Below are positions 18,259 through 26,516 of a DNA stretch of 64,000 nucleotides, piece after piece. This stretch comes from Ferrovibrio sp965278975 (GTDB taxonomy: Bacteria > Pseudomonadota > Alphaproteobacteria > Ferrovibrionales > Ferrovibrionaceae), in contig NZ_OZ257126.1 of the NCBI RefSeq assembly GCF_965278975.1, positions 3,100,001 through 3,164,000 on the forward strand. Reading direction: 5' to 3'. Position 1 is the first letter of the stretch; each line of letters begins with the position of its first letter. A program made the position numbers and the translations under genes. A model generated the notes under the pieces. It had not been told where the DNA came from. It saw nothing but the letters and a program-made list of their open reading frames with translations, and did not search any database.

Positions 18259-19479
18259 TTACTCGGCGTCGAGACCGAAAGCGGTGTGCAGCGAGCGCAC
18301 CGCCAGTTCCGTATAGTCGGCGGCAAGCAGCACGCTGACCTTGATTTCAGACGTGGTGATCGCCTGGATGTTGATGCCCTTGTCGGCCAGGGCCTTGAAC
18401 ATCGTATGCGCCACGCCGGCATGGCTGCGCATGCCCACGCCCACCACGCTCACCTTCACCACATTCTTGTCCGGCACCAGCTTGGCCCAGTCGAGCTGGC
18501 CCTTCATCTTCTCAAGCTGCGCCACGGCGCGGTCGAGATCGGCACGGCCCAGCGTGAAGGTCATGTCGGTCTTCTTGCCGTCTTCCGAGATGTTTTGCAC
18601 GATCATGTCGACATTGATGCCGGCATCCGACAGCGGGCCGAAGATCGAGGCCGCGATGCCCGGGCGGTCAGCCACGCCGATCAGCGTGATCTTGGCCTCG
18701 TCGGCGGAATAGGTGACACCCGATACGATCTGCTTTTCCACGATCTCTTCCTCATCCACAACGAGCGTGCCGGGCTGATCGGCAAAGCTCGACAGAACCT
18801 GCGTGCGCACCCGATGGTTCATCGCCATCTCGACCGAGCGGGTCTGCAGCACCTTGGCGCCCAGCGACGCCAACTCCAGCATCTCCTCGTAGGTGATCTT
18901 ATCGAGTTTGCGCGCTTTTTTCACGATGCGCGGATCGGCGGTATAGACGCCGTCCACATCGGTATAGATATCGCAGCGGTCGGCCTGCAAGGCTGCGGCC
19001 AGAGCCACCGCCGAGGTATCCGAGCCGCCCCGGCCCAGAGTGGCGACGCGGTCTTCCGGGCCCATGCCCTGGAACCCGGCCACCACGGCCACGGTGCCGC
19101 CGGCCATGTCGGCCAGCAGGCGTTCGGCCTCGATGCTCTCGATGCGCGCCCGGCCATGCATGCCGTTGGTGCGGATCGGAATCTGCCAGCCCTGCCAGGA
19201 ACGCGCCTTCACGCCCGCCGCCTGCAGCGCGATGCTGAGCAGGCCGGTGGTCACCTGTTCGCCGGAGGCCACCACCACGTCGTATTCGCGCTGGTCATGC
19301 ACCGGGTCGATGGCCTTGCACAGGTCCACCAGCTTGTTGGTTTCGCCCGACATGGCGGAGACCACCACCGCCACCTGATGGCCGGCCTCGACTTCGCGCT
19401 TCACTTTTTGCGCGACATTCTTGATCCGCTCCACCGAGCCGACCGAGGTGCCGCCGAATTTCATCACCAAGCGCGCCAT
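18259..19479 (-). CDS. lysC: Aspartate kinase
   Basis: Phosphorylates aspartate, the entry to lysine, threonine, methionine and diaminopimelate synthesis. The 406-aa monofunctional enzyme has MKFGGTSVGSVERIKN at the start, the VVVSAMSGETNKL and GRGGSDTSAVALA nucleotide/aspartate-binding blocks, and two C-terminal ACT domains (~265-400) that mediate feedback inhibition. The ATG at 19479 has a weak AGGACGAG ribosome site. Divergent from ubiG, which is also a conserved neighbour. Confidence 0.97.
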   Translation of the reverse strand: MARLVMKFGGTSVGSVERIKNVAQKVKREVEAGHQVAVVVSAMSGETNKLVDLCKAIDPVHDQREYDVVVASGEQVTTGLLSIALQAAGVKARSWQGWQIPIRTNGMHGRARIESIEAERLLADMAGGTVAVVAGFQGMGPEDRVATLGRGGSDTSAVALAAALQADRCDIYTDVDGVYTADPRIVKKARKLDKITYEEMLELASLGAKVLQTRSVEMAMNHRVRTQVLSSFADQPGTLVVDEEEIVEKQIVSGVTYSADEAKITLIGVADRPGIAASIFGPLSDAGINVDMIVQNISEDGKKTDMTFTLGRADLDRAVAQLEKMKGQLDWAKLVPDKNVVKVSVVGVGMRSHAGVAHTMFKALADKGINIQAITTSEIKVSVLLAADYTELAVRSLHTAFGLDAE

Positions 19480-19602
19480 GCGGCTCGTCCTGTGTCTGGT
19501 TCCGTTATAGACTGCGCCTGCCGCCGGCTGACCCGTCCGTTGCCGCGCCGAAGCCCCTGACAGGGCAGCGTAAACGGAGACGGGAAGGGGCCGGAAAAAG
19601 GC

Positions 19603-19616
19603 GCGTATTAATACGC
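19603..19616. promoter_or_regulatory. 14-bp perfect palindrome in the lysC-ubiG divergent region
   Basis: GCGTATTAATACGC is a perfect palindrome about 50 bases before the ubiG ATG and 120 bases before lysC. Its TATTAAT core stands out in GC-rich DNA and could be a regulator site overlapping a promoter. The binding protein is unknown. Confidence 0.4.
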
Positions 19617-19664
19617 TTGCGCCGTCTGTTTAAGCAAGCCGAGAGGCGAGATAAAGTTACCGCC

Positions 19665-20423
19665 ATGAGTGTCCAGGCCGCCAGTGTCGATCCAGCCGAA
19701 ATAGAGCGGTTTTCCGCGCTTTCCGCCGAGTGGTGGAATCCGGTGGGAAGTTTCCGTCCGCTGCACAAGTTCAATCCGGTGCGGCTCGGCTTCGTGCGCG
19801 ATGCCGTGGCCGGGCATTTCGGCCTGGATCCCCTGGGTGACTCGCCGCTCAGCGGCTTGCGGCTGCTGGATATCGGCTGCGGCGGCGGCCTGGTCTCGGA
19901 ACCGATGGCTCGGCTCGGCGCCAGCGTGGTCGGCGTCGATGCTTCGGAGAAGAATATCGGCGTCGCCCGCCACCATGCTGCCGAATCCGGCCTGGAAATC
20001 GACTATCGCTGCACGGCTGCCGAGGAACTGGTGGCGGCGGGCGAGCGTTTCGACGTGATCCTGGCGCTGGAAGTGGTGGAGCATGTCGCCGATCCGGCCG
20101 GCTTCTGCCGCGCGCTGGGGCAGATGCTCAAGCCGCCCGCCGCCGGGTATCCGGGCGGATTGCTCGTGGCGGCGACCCTGAACCGCACACCCAAGGCCTA
20201 TGCGCTCGCCATCGTCGGCGCCGAATACATCCTGCGCTGGCTGCCCGCCGGCACCCATGATTGGAAAAAATTCCTAAAACCCCACGAGCTGGCCAAACTG
20301 CTGCGCGATGCCTCACTTAGCGTTACCCAGGTCGCCGGCGCCAGCTATGCACCGCTTTCCGAACGCTGGACCATCAGCCGCGACACCGATGTGAACTATC
20401 TCATGGTCGCCGAGAAACGCTGA
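19665..20423 (+). CDS. ubiG: Ubiquinone O-methyltransferase UbiG
   Basis: Performs both O-methylations in ubiquinone synthesis (demethylubiquinone and polyprenyl dihydroxybenzoate intermediates). The 252-aa class I SAM enzyme shows the family N-terminus (AEIERFSALSAEWWNPVGSF and LHKFNPVRL), motif I LLDIGCGGGLVSEP at 67-80, and the HDWKKFLKPHEL block. I use the ATG at 19665; an upstream TTG at 19617 would extend into the palindrome. Convergent with the WD40-type gene, 36 bases apart. Confidence 0.95.
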   Translation: MSVQAASVDPAEIERFSALSAEWWNPVGSFRPLHKFNPVRLGFVRDAVAGHFGLDPLGDSPLSGLRLLDIGCGGGLVSEPMARLGASVVGVDASEKNIGVARHHAAESGLEIDYRCTAAEELVAAGERFDVILALEVVEHVADPAGFCRALGQMLKPPAAGYPGGLLVAATLNRTPKAYALAIVGAEYILRWLPAGTHDWKKFLKPHELAKLLRDASLSVTQVAGASYAPLSERWTISRDTDVNYLMVAEKR

Positions 20424-20459
20424 AGGCTAGGCACACCTACAAGATTCCCATCGGCTTGT

Positions 20460-21545
20460 TTACTTGATTTCATAAATCCGTACCGAGCTGCGCCCTGCTA
20501 TAGCGAGTAAATTCGCCACGGGCGAAAGGGCAATGGCGCTTCCCAGTCCCTTTTCTCGAAGCACTTCCATCAATAGTTCAGGCCGATCAGCACGCCAGAG
20601 CCGAATCACACCGTCAGACGTGCTGGTGATAATGAAGCGCCCATCAAAACTCCAGGCTATTGTCTGTCGAGACCCAACAACGGCCGCACCGGAAAAATCA
20701 CCAATATAGTCATGCAGGAGTTCACCTGTTGCCGCATTATAGACTTTAATGTCTGAATGCGCCGACGCCTTGATGCCTGACAAATAGTTTTTTATGAAGG
20801 CTACTCTTTTCCCATCGGGACTCCATGCGGTGCCACTTGATCCAGTATCAAACGGATAGAAACTTGCGAGCTGCTGCTTCGATGGAAGCTGGATGATGAT
20901 TTGGCGACTTTGCTGGCCGAAAGCCAACAGGCTGCCGTCACGACTAAGCGAGACACTATGAGCAAGCACGTCGGTATTGATGATATCTTCGCGAGATCCA
21001 TCCACCGCATTGTATAAGAAGATATCTTTGCCTCCGACATGGGCGGCCGCTATGCGGTTTCCGGCATAGCTGTACGATAGGGAACGCGGAGCGTTTTTCT
21101 GAAGAGCGTGTGGGTCGTCTATTGGGGTCGGCCCATATACATGCCGGTACAAAGCGCCCGACTTTGCATCCCATATGGAAAAGGCAACGGAGCCATTCCA
21201 ATCCGGCGTTGTCGGCAGATATCCCAAGACCAGAGGCTGCGTTCCGATCAGAGTTACATCTGTGTAGGGGCCGTTTTTTGTGTAGGCCTTTACCAGCTTC
21301 TTCCCAGACACCTCCCATACGGCAATGGTGGGGAGTATCTTTGCTCCCAATATTCGTTTTTCAATGCTAAGCAGCCCCGAAGTGGCCAAATGCCGGCCAT
21401 CCACGCTCCAAGACATGTCGGCAATTTGCTCATGGGGGATGGTAGCAACGAGTTTTAGCGCGGGTGGCTTAGCTGAGGACTGCGCCCAGGCCGTCGGCGC
21501 GGCGCAGGCTAACAACAGGACGAGCATAAGGCGCAGCAGCGGCAT
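20460..21545 (-). CDS. Secreted WD40-like beta-propeller protein
   Basis: A 361-aa protein with a clear Sec signal peptide (MPLLRLMLVLLLACAAPTAWAQ). The mature part is built of repeats of WD40/TolB-like blades: MSWSVDGRHLATSG, PRSLSYSYAGNRIAAAHVG, SLSRDGSLLAFG, TAWSPDGKRVAFI, IAWSFDGRFIITSTSDG and ALSPVANLLAIAG, each followed by a strand such as IRLWRA or IKVYN. This fits a periplasmic propeller for protein binding; no enzymatic motif is seen. The gene is visibly richer in A/T than its neighbours and has no functional partner nearby, so it may be acquired. The specific role is unknown. Confidence 0.8.
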   Translation of the reverse strand: MPLLRLMLVLLLACAAPTAWAQSSAKPPALKLVATIPHEQIADMSWSVDGRHLATSGLLSIEKRILGAKILPTIAVWEVSGKKLVKAYTKNGPYTDVTLIGTQPLVLGYLPTTPDWNGSVAFSIWDAKSGALYRHVYGPTPIDDPHALQKNAPRSLSYSYAGNRIAAAHVGGKDIFLYNAVDGSREDIINTDVLAHSVSLSRDGSLLAFGQQSRQIIIQLPSKQQLASFYPFDTGSSGTAWSPDGKRVAFIKNYLSGIKASAHSDIKVYNAATGELLHDYIGDFSGAAVVGSRQTIAWSFDGRFIITSTSDGVIRLWRADRPELLMEVLREKGLGSAIALSPVANLLAIAGRSSVRIYEIK

Positions 21546-21616
21546 AGCGGCAGTCTAGCGGCGCTATTGGTGTGCTGTCTCGCCTGGAATCGCGTTTCCT
21601 GATTGTCGTGTTCGCG

Positions 21617-21638
21617 GAGTGTTTCACGTGAAACACTC
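21617..21638. promoter_or_regulatory. parS centromere site 1 (ParB binding)
   Basis: Positions 21620-21635 read TGTTTCACGTGAAACA, an exact match to the bacterial parS consensus, and the palindrome extends perfectly to 22 bp. parS sites nucleate ParB for chromosome segregation and usually lie close to oriC. Confidence 0.93.
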
Positions 21639-21652
21639 TTGTCGTTCCCTAG

Positions 21653-21670
21653 GTGTTTCACGTGAAACAC
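21653..21670. promoter_or_regulatory. parS centromere site 2 (ParB binding)
   Basis: A second exact 16-bp parS (TGTTTCACGTGAAACA at 21654-21669), extended to an 18-bp palindrome. Its centre is 34 bp from that of site 1. Both lie in a non-coding gap of 234 bases between the WD40-type gene and the DUF1328 gene. Confidence 0.93.
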
Positions 21671-21779
21671 ACTCTGGCCGGGTTAACCTATAGGGCGGAA
21701 ATGCCCTGCTTTCCCCGTATCCTTGCCCCATTGCGGCGTTCCGATGGACTGGTCGATCCCTGAAACAAGGAGAAAGATC

Positions 21780-21959
21780 ATGCTGTATTGGGCTGTCGTA
21801 TTCTTCGTTCTGGCCATGGTGGCCGCCCTGTTCGGCTTCGGCGGCATCGCCGCCGCCGCCTCCAGCATCGCCCAGATCCTGTTCTTCGTCTTCCTGGTAA
21901 TCTTTTTCGTTACCTTGGTGATGAGCCTGCTGAGTGGCCGCCGTCCGCCCCTGCCGTAA
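21780..21959 (+). CDS. Small DUF1328 (YtjA-family) membrane protein
   Basis: A 59-aa hydrophobic protein starting MLYWAVVFFVLAMVAALFGF with two membrane helices (~3-25 and ~30-50) around the conserved GFGGIAAAASSIAQI glycine/alanine turn. AAGGAG at 21767-21772 fixes the ATG at 21780. The family is widespread, often stress-induced in Proteobacteria, and its function is unknown. It directly follows the two parS sites. Confidence 0.9.
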   Translation: MLYWAVVFFVLAMVAALFGFGGIAAAASSIAQILFFVFLVIFFVTLVMSLLSGRRPPLP

Positions 21960-21980
21960 ATCGGGCGCTGCCGTAAAGCC

Positions 21981-21996
21981 GGTTTCCCGTGAAACG
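21981..21996. promoter_or_regulatory. Degenerate parS-like site
   Basis: GGTTTCCCGTGAAACG matches 13 of 16 positions of parS, with both half-site cores GTTTC and GAAAC kept and only one central base plus the outer pair changed. It may be a decayed or weak third ParB site. Confidence 0.4.
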
Positions 21997-22065
21997 GCCC
22001 CGCCTTGGCCCGGGCAATTTGTCCTGGGTCAAGGCGGGGTCATTTTCGGGGCGTAGACTGCCCCC

Positions 22066-23568
22066 ATGCGCATCCAGCCAAACCCGCCCGACCTCGACCG
22101 CCTGTTCACCGAGCCATCTCTCGAACGAACTGTCGAGACCCATATCTCCCGGCTCTATCTCTGCGGTGACCGCGTCTACAAGCTGAAGCGGGCCGTGCAA
22201 CTCCCCTATGTCGATTTCTCCACCCTGGCAAAGCGCCATGAAGCCGCGCGGCAGGAACTTGCGCTGAACCGCCGCACCGCGCCGGCGCTCTATCTCGGCC
22301 TGCGTGCCGTGCTCCGCGATGGCCAGGGCCGGCTGCACATGGCGCCGCGCGATGTGGAGCCGGGCGATGCCATTGAGTGGCTGGTGGAGATGCGCCGCTT
22401 CAAGGATGACGCGACGCTCGACCGCCAGCTTGCCGCCGGCACGCTCACCCCGGCGCTGATCGAGGCCACGGCGGAAGCCATTGCCGGTTTCCATGCCACC
22501 CTGCCGCCGCTGGAGGATGATGCCTTGCGGGCGGTGCGGCGCGTGGCGGCGATGAATAATGAAAGCTTCGCACGGCTGGCCCCGGAAGTGCTTCCGGATA
22601 GTGCCGTGGCCGACCTGCGCCAGGAAACCGAGGCGGCCTTGTCGCGCCTGGCCCTGCCGCTGGCACGCCGCAGCGCCGAAGGCCGCGTCCGCCACGGCCA
22701 TGGCGACCTGCATCTGCGCAACATCTGCCTGCTGGATGGCAAGCCTGTACTGTTCGATTGCCTGGAATTCGATGCCGCATTGGCGCGCACCGATACCGCC
22801 TACGATATCGCCTTCCTGCTGATGGACCTGCTGGCGCATAACCGTGTCGATCTCGCCAACCGGGCGCTGAACCGCTACCTGGAGCAGAGCGGCGATGACG
22901 GCGCGCTGCCGCTGCTGCCGCTCTATATCTCGCTGCGTGCCGCGATCCGCGCCCATGTCACCGGGTTGCAGCCGAAACAATGGCCCGAGGCGCGGCGCTA
23001 TCTGGCGCTGGCGCGGCGCGTGCTGCGCCCGGCAACGCCTGTGCTGCTCGCCATCGGTGGCCGTTCCGGCACCGGCAAGACCACGCTGGCCCGCGCGCTG
23101 GCGCCGCGCTTCGATGCCGTCTGCGGCGCCGTGGTGCTGCGCTCCGATGTGCTGCGCAAGCGGCTCGCCGGTGTTGCGCCTGCCACCCGGCTCTCGCCGG
23201 AAAGCTACACACCGCAGGCCAGCATGCGGGTCTATGCCGCCATGTTGGAACATGCGCGGCAATTGCTTACCGCTGGCGTGCCGGTGATCCTGGATGCGGT
23301 ATTTGGCAAGCAGTCAGAGCGCGAAGCCGCGGCCAGGCTGGCACTGCACTGCAACGCCGTGTTCCGCGGCCTGTGGCTTGATGGCGGCACCGATCTGCTC
23401 TGCCAGCGCGTGGCCGCGCGGCGCGGAGATGCCTCGGATGCCACGCCAGATGTGGTGCGCTTCCAGGCCGATGTGATCGAGCCGCCAGCCGACTGGCTGC
23501 ATCTCAATGCCGAACATGGTAGCGGCGACCTGGCTGCCCAGGCCGCCGCACGGCTCAATCTGGATTGA
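22066..23568 (+). CDS. Bifunctional kinase-like protein: APH domain fused to P-loop ATPase
   Basis: A 500-aa cytoplasmic fusion. The N-terminal ~300 residues form an aminoglycoside-phosphotransferase-like kinase fold, with the catalytic loop HGDLHLRN (Asp214) and metal-binding DCLEFD. The C-terminal ~180 residues form a P-loop kinase/AAA_33 domain with Walker A GGRSGTGKTTLARAL at 331-345 and a conserved RSDVLRKRLAG segment like small-molecule kinases. The family is widespread in Proteobacteria and its substrate is not known to me. The upstream gap carries the degenerate parS. Despite the APH fold there is no reason to call it a resistance gene. Confidence 0.85.
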   Translation: MRIQPNPPDLDRLFTEPSLERTVETHISRLYLCGDRVYKLKRAVQLPYVDFSTLAKRHEAARQELALNRRTAPALYLGLRAVLRDGQGRLHMAPRDVEPGDAIEWLVEMRRFKDDATLDRQLAAGTLTPALIEATAEAIAGFHATLPPLEDDALRAVRRVAAMNNESFARLAPEVLPDSAVADLRQETEAALSRLALPLARRSAEGRVRHGHGDLHLRNICLLDGKPVLFDCLEFDAALARTDTAYDIAFLLMDLLAHNRVDLANRALNRYLEQSGDDGALPLLPLYISLRAAIRAHVTGLQPKQWPEARRYLALARRVLRPATPVLLAIGGRSGTGKTTLARALAPRFDAVCGAVVLRSDVLRKRLAGVAPATRLSPESYTPQASMRVYAAMLEHARQLLTAGVPVILDAVFGKQSEREAAARLALHCNAVFRGLWLDGGTDLLCQRVAARRGDASDATPDVVRFQADVIEPPADWLHLNAEHGSGDLAAQAAARLNLD

Positions 23569-23579
23569 TGATGCTGACG

Positions 23580-24305
23580 CTAGAATTTCGGTGCGTCTGG
23601 AAACATCTCAATTGTTTTATCATCCCTGTAAAACTTACGGGGAGGGCTTGCCTTTCTCACAAATCCTTCCGCTTTAAGTATGTCGTAGGCCTGAACGATT
23701 ATGTCGAACCTCTCACGGATTTCCTCATTACTTACCAGAGGCAACTCTGATGAAAGGAACTTCCGCAGTTTCCGCTCGGTGCTACCATACGGAATCTGCA
23801 AATCGACAATTTCCACAATGGCGCCTTCCAGATCATCTTTTGCATATGCATAGCGGACCATTGAGGCCACCAAACCGTACGCATCTAGTGTGTAGTCGTG
23901 GCTTTCGCGTGGCTGGAGTATCAGAATGCGTTTGGCTCCAGACTGATCACGATAAGCAATCTGCGGCCGCACGGGAAAGCCAACATCAGGCCGCATAAAA
24001 ATCTTGCGCGCAGTAAGTGGAATAACCACCAAATCTTTTGGTTTCTCCAAACCCAGCAACAATCTCGAGGCTGCAAAGTTTGGGGCCTGTCCTGATGGTG
24101 GGCGAATATTTTCGCAGAATTGGCGAATTTGCGCTTCAGTGAAATTACCCTTCGCAATTCTGGGACAGTTATCTCGCGTAGGGTCATAGCTAAATGGCCC
24201 TGGAGACTTGAGATTGAAGCCCTCCAGTCCAACTTTGGCGGAATGAAGGGTGCCGTTCATGAGAGTGGGCAAATCAAAATCTGGGGGAATGTTGATGTCG
24301 GCCAT
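23580..24305 (-). CDS. Unknown 241-aa protein, candidate partner (toxin) of the Panacea protein
   Basis: No family recognised. It starts MADINIPPDFDLPTLMNG at an ATG at 24305 (an in-frame GTG lies one codon upstream). It has no signal peptide or membrane helix. Possible structural landmarks are RILILQPRESHDYTLDAYGL, DDLEGAIVEIVDLQIPYGS and a C-terminal helical, basic region (VRKASPPRKFYRDD). The alternation of strand and helix might fit a nuclease-like alpha/beta core, but I see no definite catalytic motif. The DNA is clearly AT-richer than the flanking housekeeping genes. It follows the Panacea gene on the same strand after ~105 bases, the order usual for Panacea antitoxin then toxin. Confidence 0.6.
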   Translation of the reverse strand: MADINIPPDFDLPTLMNGTLHSAKVGLEGFNLKSPGPFSYDPTRDNCPRIAKGNFTEAQIRQFCENIRPPSGQAPNFAASRLLLGLEKPKDLVVIPLTARKIFMRPDVGFPVRPQIAYRDQSGAKRILILQPRESHDYTLDAYGLVASMVRYAYAKDDLEGAIVEIVDLQIPYGSTERKLRKFLSSELPLVSNEEIRERFDIIVQAYDILKAEGFVRKASPPRKFYRDDKTIEMFPDAPKF

Positions 24306-24410
24306 CACAAGGATATCCAGCTTTTGTTCCTATGCCAGATATACGTTGGATCAGGTATTTTGTGGAGTCATAGTTGTAAATCCACAAAAATAATAGATAA
24401 GCTATTGATT

Positions 24411-24914
24411 CTAAATAAGGCACTTCCGGTCCATCTGAGGCATAAATTTTGCCCTGATGATCGAATCGGTGATTACCATGCCTAGATGGGTTCTTCCGTC
24501 AGGTTGATTCCAAACGTAATCCCACGGCCCCCCTTTCTCATGTGACATTTCAGAAAGAACAAACGGCGGGATTTTGACATAGGTATCGAGCATCTTTTTG
24601 AGAAAAGACGTTTCCTCGCTATCTAACGTATAGGCGACAGCCTCGTTTTCTCCGGTGTCAAAATTGATACGCTTCGCACGAGATTTGATGGGCCGATCTT
24701 TCCAGCTTTTAAAATTCTCATAGACGATGCGAATAACAGGGCCATGTTCCCAAGCCTCAAAGTCGTCCCTTAAAAGAGATTTATTGTGCTCAAGCAAATA
24801 CGTCGCGTGCGAAAAGTATAAAATTTTCAATATAACAAGATTAGAAAGGCGCAGATTTTTTCGATCTGCGTCATCTAACAGAAAGTTTGCTATCGCACGA
24901 CTATCGTGTGTCAT
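24411..24914 (-). CDS. Panacea (DUF4065) domain protein, probable antitoxin
   Basis: A 167-aa single-domain protein with the full Panacea/DUF4065 pattern: SRAIANFLLDDAD at the start, LSNLVILKILYFSHATYLLE, then FEAWEHGPVIRIVYENFKSW, and a C-terminal LSEMSHEKGGPWDYVWN. Panacea proteins act as antitoxins for many unrelated toxins, and the family includes SocA, the proteolytic adaptor/antitoxin of Caulobacter. I chose the ATG at 24914; a TTG at 24923 is also in frame. It is AT-rich like the following gene, and both sit as an islet between the APH/P-loop gene and gcvPB. Confidence 0.85.
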   Translation of the reverse strand: MTHDSRAIANFLLDDADRKNLRLSNLVILKILYFSHATYLLEHNKSLLRDDFEAWEHGPVIRIVYENFKSWKDRPIKSRAKRINFDTGENEAVAYTLDSEETSFLKKMLDTYVKIPPFVLSEMSHEKGGPWDYVWNQPDGRTHLGMVITDSIIRAKFMPQMDRKCLI

Positions 24915-24956
24915 TGGCTCCAATTATCCCCAGCCCCCCTGTTTCCTACTGACCCT

Positions 24957-26516
24957 TCACTCCGCCGCCGCCTTGGTATCGGGCGCCGGCTTCCAGCGCA
25001 GCACCGGCTTGCGCGCGGCCTGGGTTTCGTCCAGGCGGCGGCGCGGTGTTAGGCGTGGCGCACCCTGGAAGTATTCCGCGTTGCCGCCCGCGCGGGCACG
25101 CTCGGCCAAGCCGCGCAGCACGCCGATGAAGTGATCCAGCGCATCCTTGCTTTCCGATTCCGTCGGCTCCACCAGCAGCGCGCCATGCACCACCAGCGGG
25201 AAGTAGACGGTCATCGGGTGATAGCCCTCGTCGATCAGTGCCTTGGCGAAATCCAGCGTGGTGACGCCGGTATCCTTCAAGAAAGCATCGTCGAACAGGG
25301 CTTCGTGCATGCAGGGGCCTTCAAAGGCCGGGCTCATCACGTCGCCGCAGGTCGCCATCACATAATTGGCCGCCAGCACTGCATCTTCCGCCACGCGCTT
25401 GAGGCCGTCGCCGCCATGGCTGAGCATGTAGGCCAGCGCGCGGATGAACATGCCCATCTGGCCGTGGAATGCCTTCATGCGGCCGAAGCTGGTGCCGCTC
25501 ATGTCGATTTCCACCAGCTTGTAGCCGGCCTGGGTCAGCATCACATAGGGCAGCGGCACGAAATCCATCAGCGCCTTCGACAGCACCACCGGACCCGAGC
25601 CGGGGCCGCCGCCACCATGCGGCGTCGAGAAGGTCTTGTGCAGGTTGATATGCATGGCATCGATGCCGAGATCGCCCGGCCGCACCTTGCCGACGATGGC
25701 GTTGAAATTGGCGCCATCGCAATAGAAGAAGCCGCCAACGCCATGGATCAGGTCGGCCACCTGCTTGATCTCGCGCTCGAACAGGCCGCAGGTATTCGGA
25801 TTGGTCAGCATGATCGCCGCCACATCCGGGCCGAGCTTGGCCTTCAGCGCCTCAAGGTCGACGCGGCCATCGGCGGTCGCCGGGATCGGATCGACTTCGT
25901 AGCCGCACATCGCCGCCGTGGCGGGATTGGTGCCATGCGCGGATTCAGGTGCCAGGATGCGCTTGCGGGCATCGCCGCGCGCGATCAGGGCGGCACGAAT
26001 AGCCATCAGGCCGCAGAGTTCGCCATGGGCGCCGGCAGCGGGGCTCATCGCTACCGCCGGCATGCCGGTGAGGCATTTCAGCCAGTCGGCCAGTTCGGCG
26101 ATCAATTGCAGCGCGCCCTGCACGGTGCTGACCGGCTGCATCGGATGCAAGTCGCCCAGGCCCTTCCAGCGCGCCAGCTTCTCATTCAGGCGCGGGTTAT
26201 GCTTCATGGTGCAGGAGCCGAGCGGGAACACGCCCATGTCGATGGCGTAGTTCTTGCGGCTCAGGCGCACGAAATGGCGGATCACCTGCGGCTCGGAGAG
26301 GCCCGGCAGACCGATCGCGCCTTTGCGGCGCAGGCCGCCGAGGCGCTGGGTCACGGCAGGCGCTTCCGGCAGATCGACGCCGCAGCGGCCTTCCTCGCCC
26401 TGCTCGAAGATCAGCGGTTCTTCATGGTCGAGGCCGCGATGACCGCCAATCGTCGCAAGCTGGCCGGTTTCATTCGTGGCATTCGGCGTGGTGGGGCGTC
26501 CCTGGCGGTTCAGCAT
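24957..26516 (-). CDS. gcvPB: Glycine dehydrogenase (P-protein) subunit 2
   Basis: With subunit 1 forms the PLP-dependent P-protein that decarboxylates glycine and passes the aminomethyl group to GcvH. The 519-aa product holds the PLP lysine, Lys294 in INLHKTFSTPHGGGGPG, and the PAAGAHGELCG block. Two-subunit P-proteins are common in Alphaproteobacteria. The ATG shares its A with the gcvPA TGA stop (TGATG), so the subunits are translationally coupled. It is the last gene of gcvT-gcvH-gcvPA-gcvPB. Confidence 0.96.
   Translation of the reverse strand: MLNRQGRPTTPNATNETGQLATIGGHRGLDHEEPLIFEQGEEGRCGVDLPEAPAVTQRLGGLRRKGAIGLPGLSEPQVIRHFVRLSRKNYAIDMGVFPLGSCTMKHNPRLNEKLARWKGLGDLHPMQPVSTVQGALQLIAELADWLKCLTGMPAVAMSPAAGAHGELCGLMAIRAALIARGDARKRILAPESAHGTNPATAAMCGYEVDPIPATADGRVDLEALKAKLGPDVAAIMLTNPNTCGLFEREIKQVADLIHGVGGFFYCDGANFNAIVGKVRPGDLGIDAMHINLHKTFSTPHGGGGPGSGPVVLSKALMDFVPLPYVMLTQAGYKLVEIDMSGTSFGRMKAFHGQMGMFIRALAYMLSHGGDGLKRVAEDAVLAANYVMATCGDVMSPAFEGPCMHEALFDDAFLKDTGVTTLDFAKALIDEGYHPMTVYFPLVVHGALLVEPTESESKDALDHFIGVLRGLAERARAGGNAEYFQGAPRLTPRRRLDETQAARKPVLRWKPAPDTKAAAE

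Noticed and set aside
22066..23568. Calling the APH-fold protein an aminoglycoside resistance enzyme
   Set aside because: The fold is shared by many metabolite kinases, the fused P-loop domain is not found in resistance enzymes, and the context is chromosomal housekeeping.
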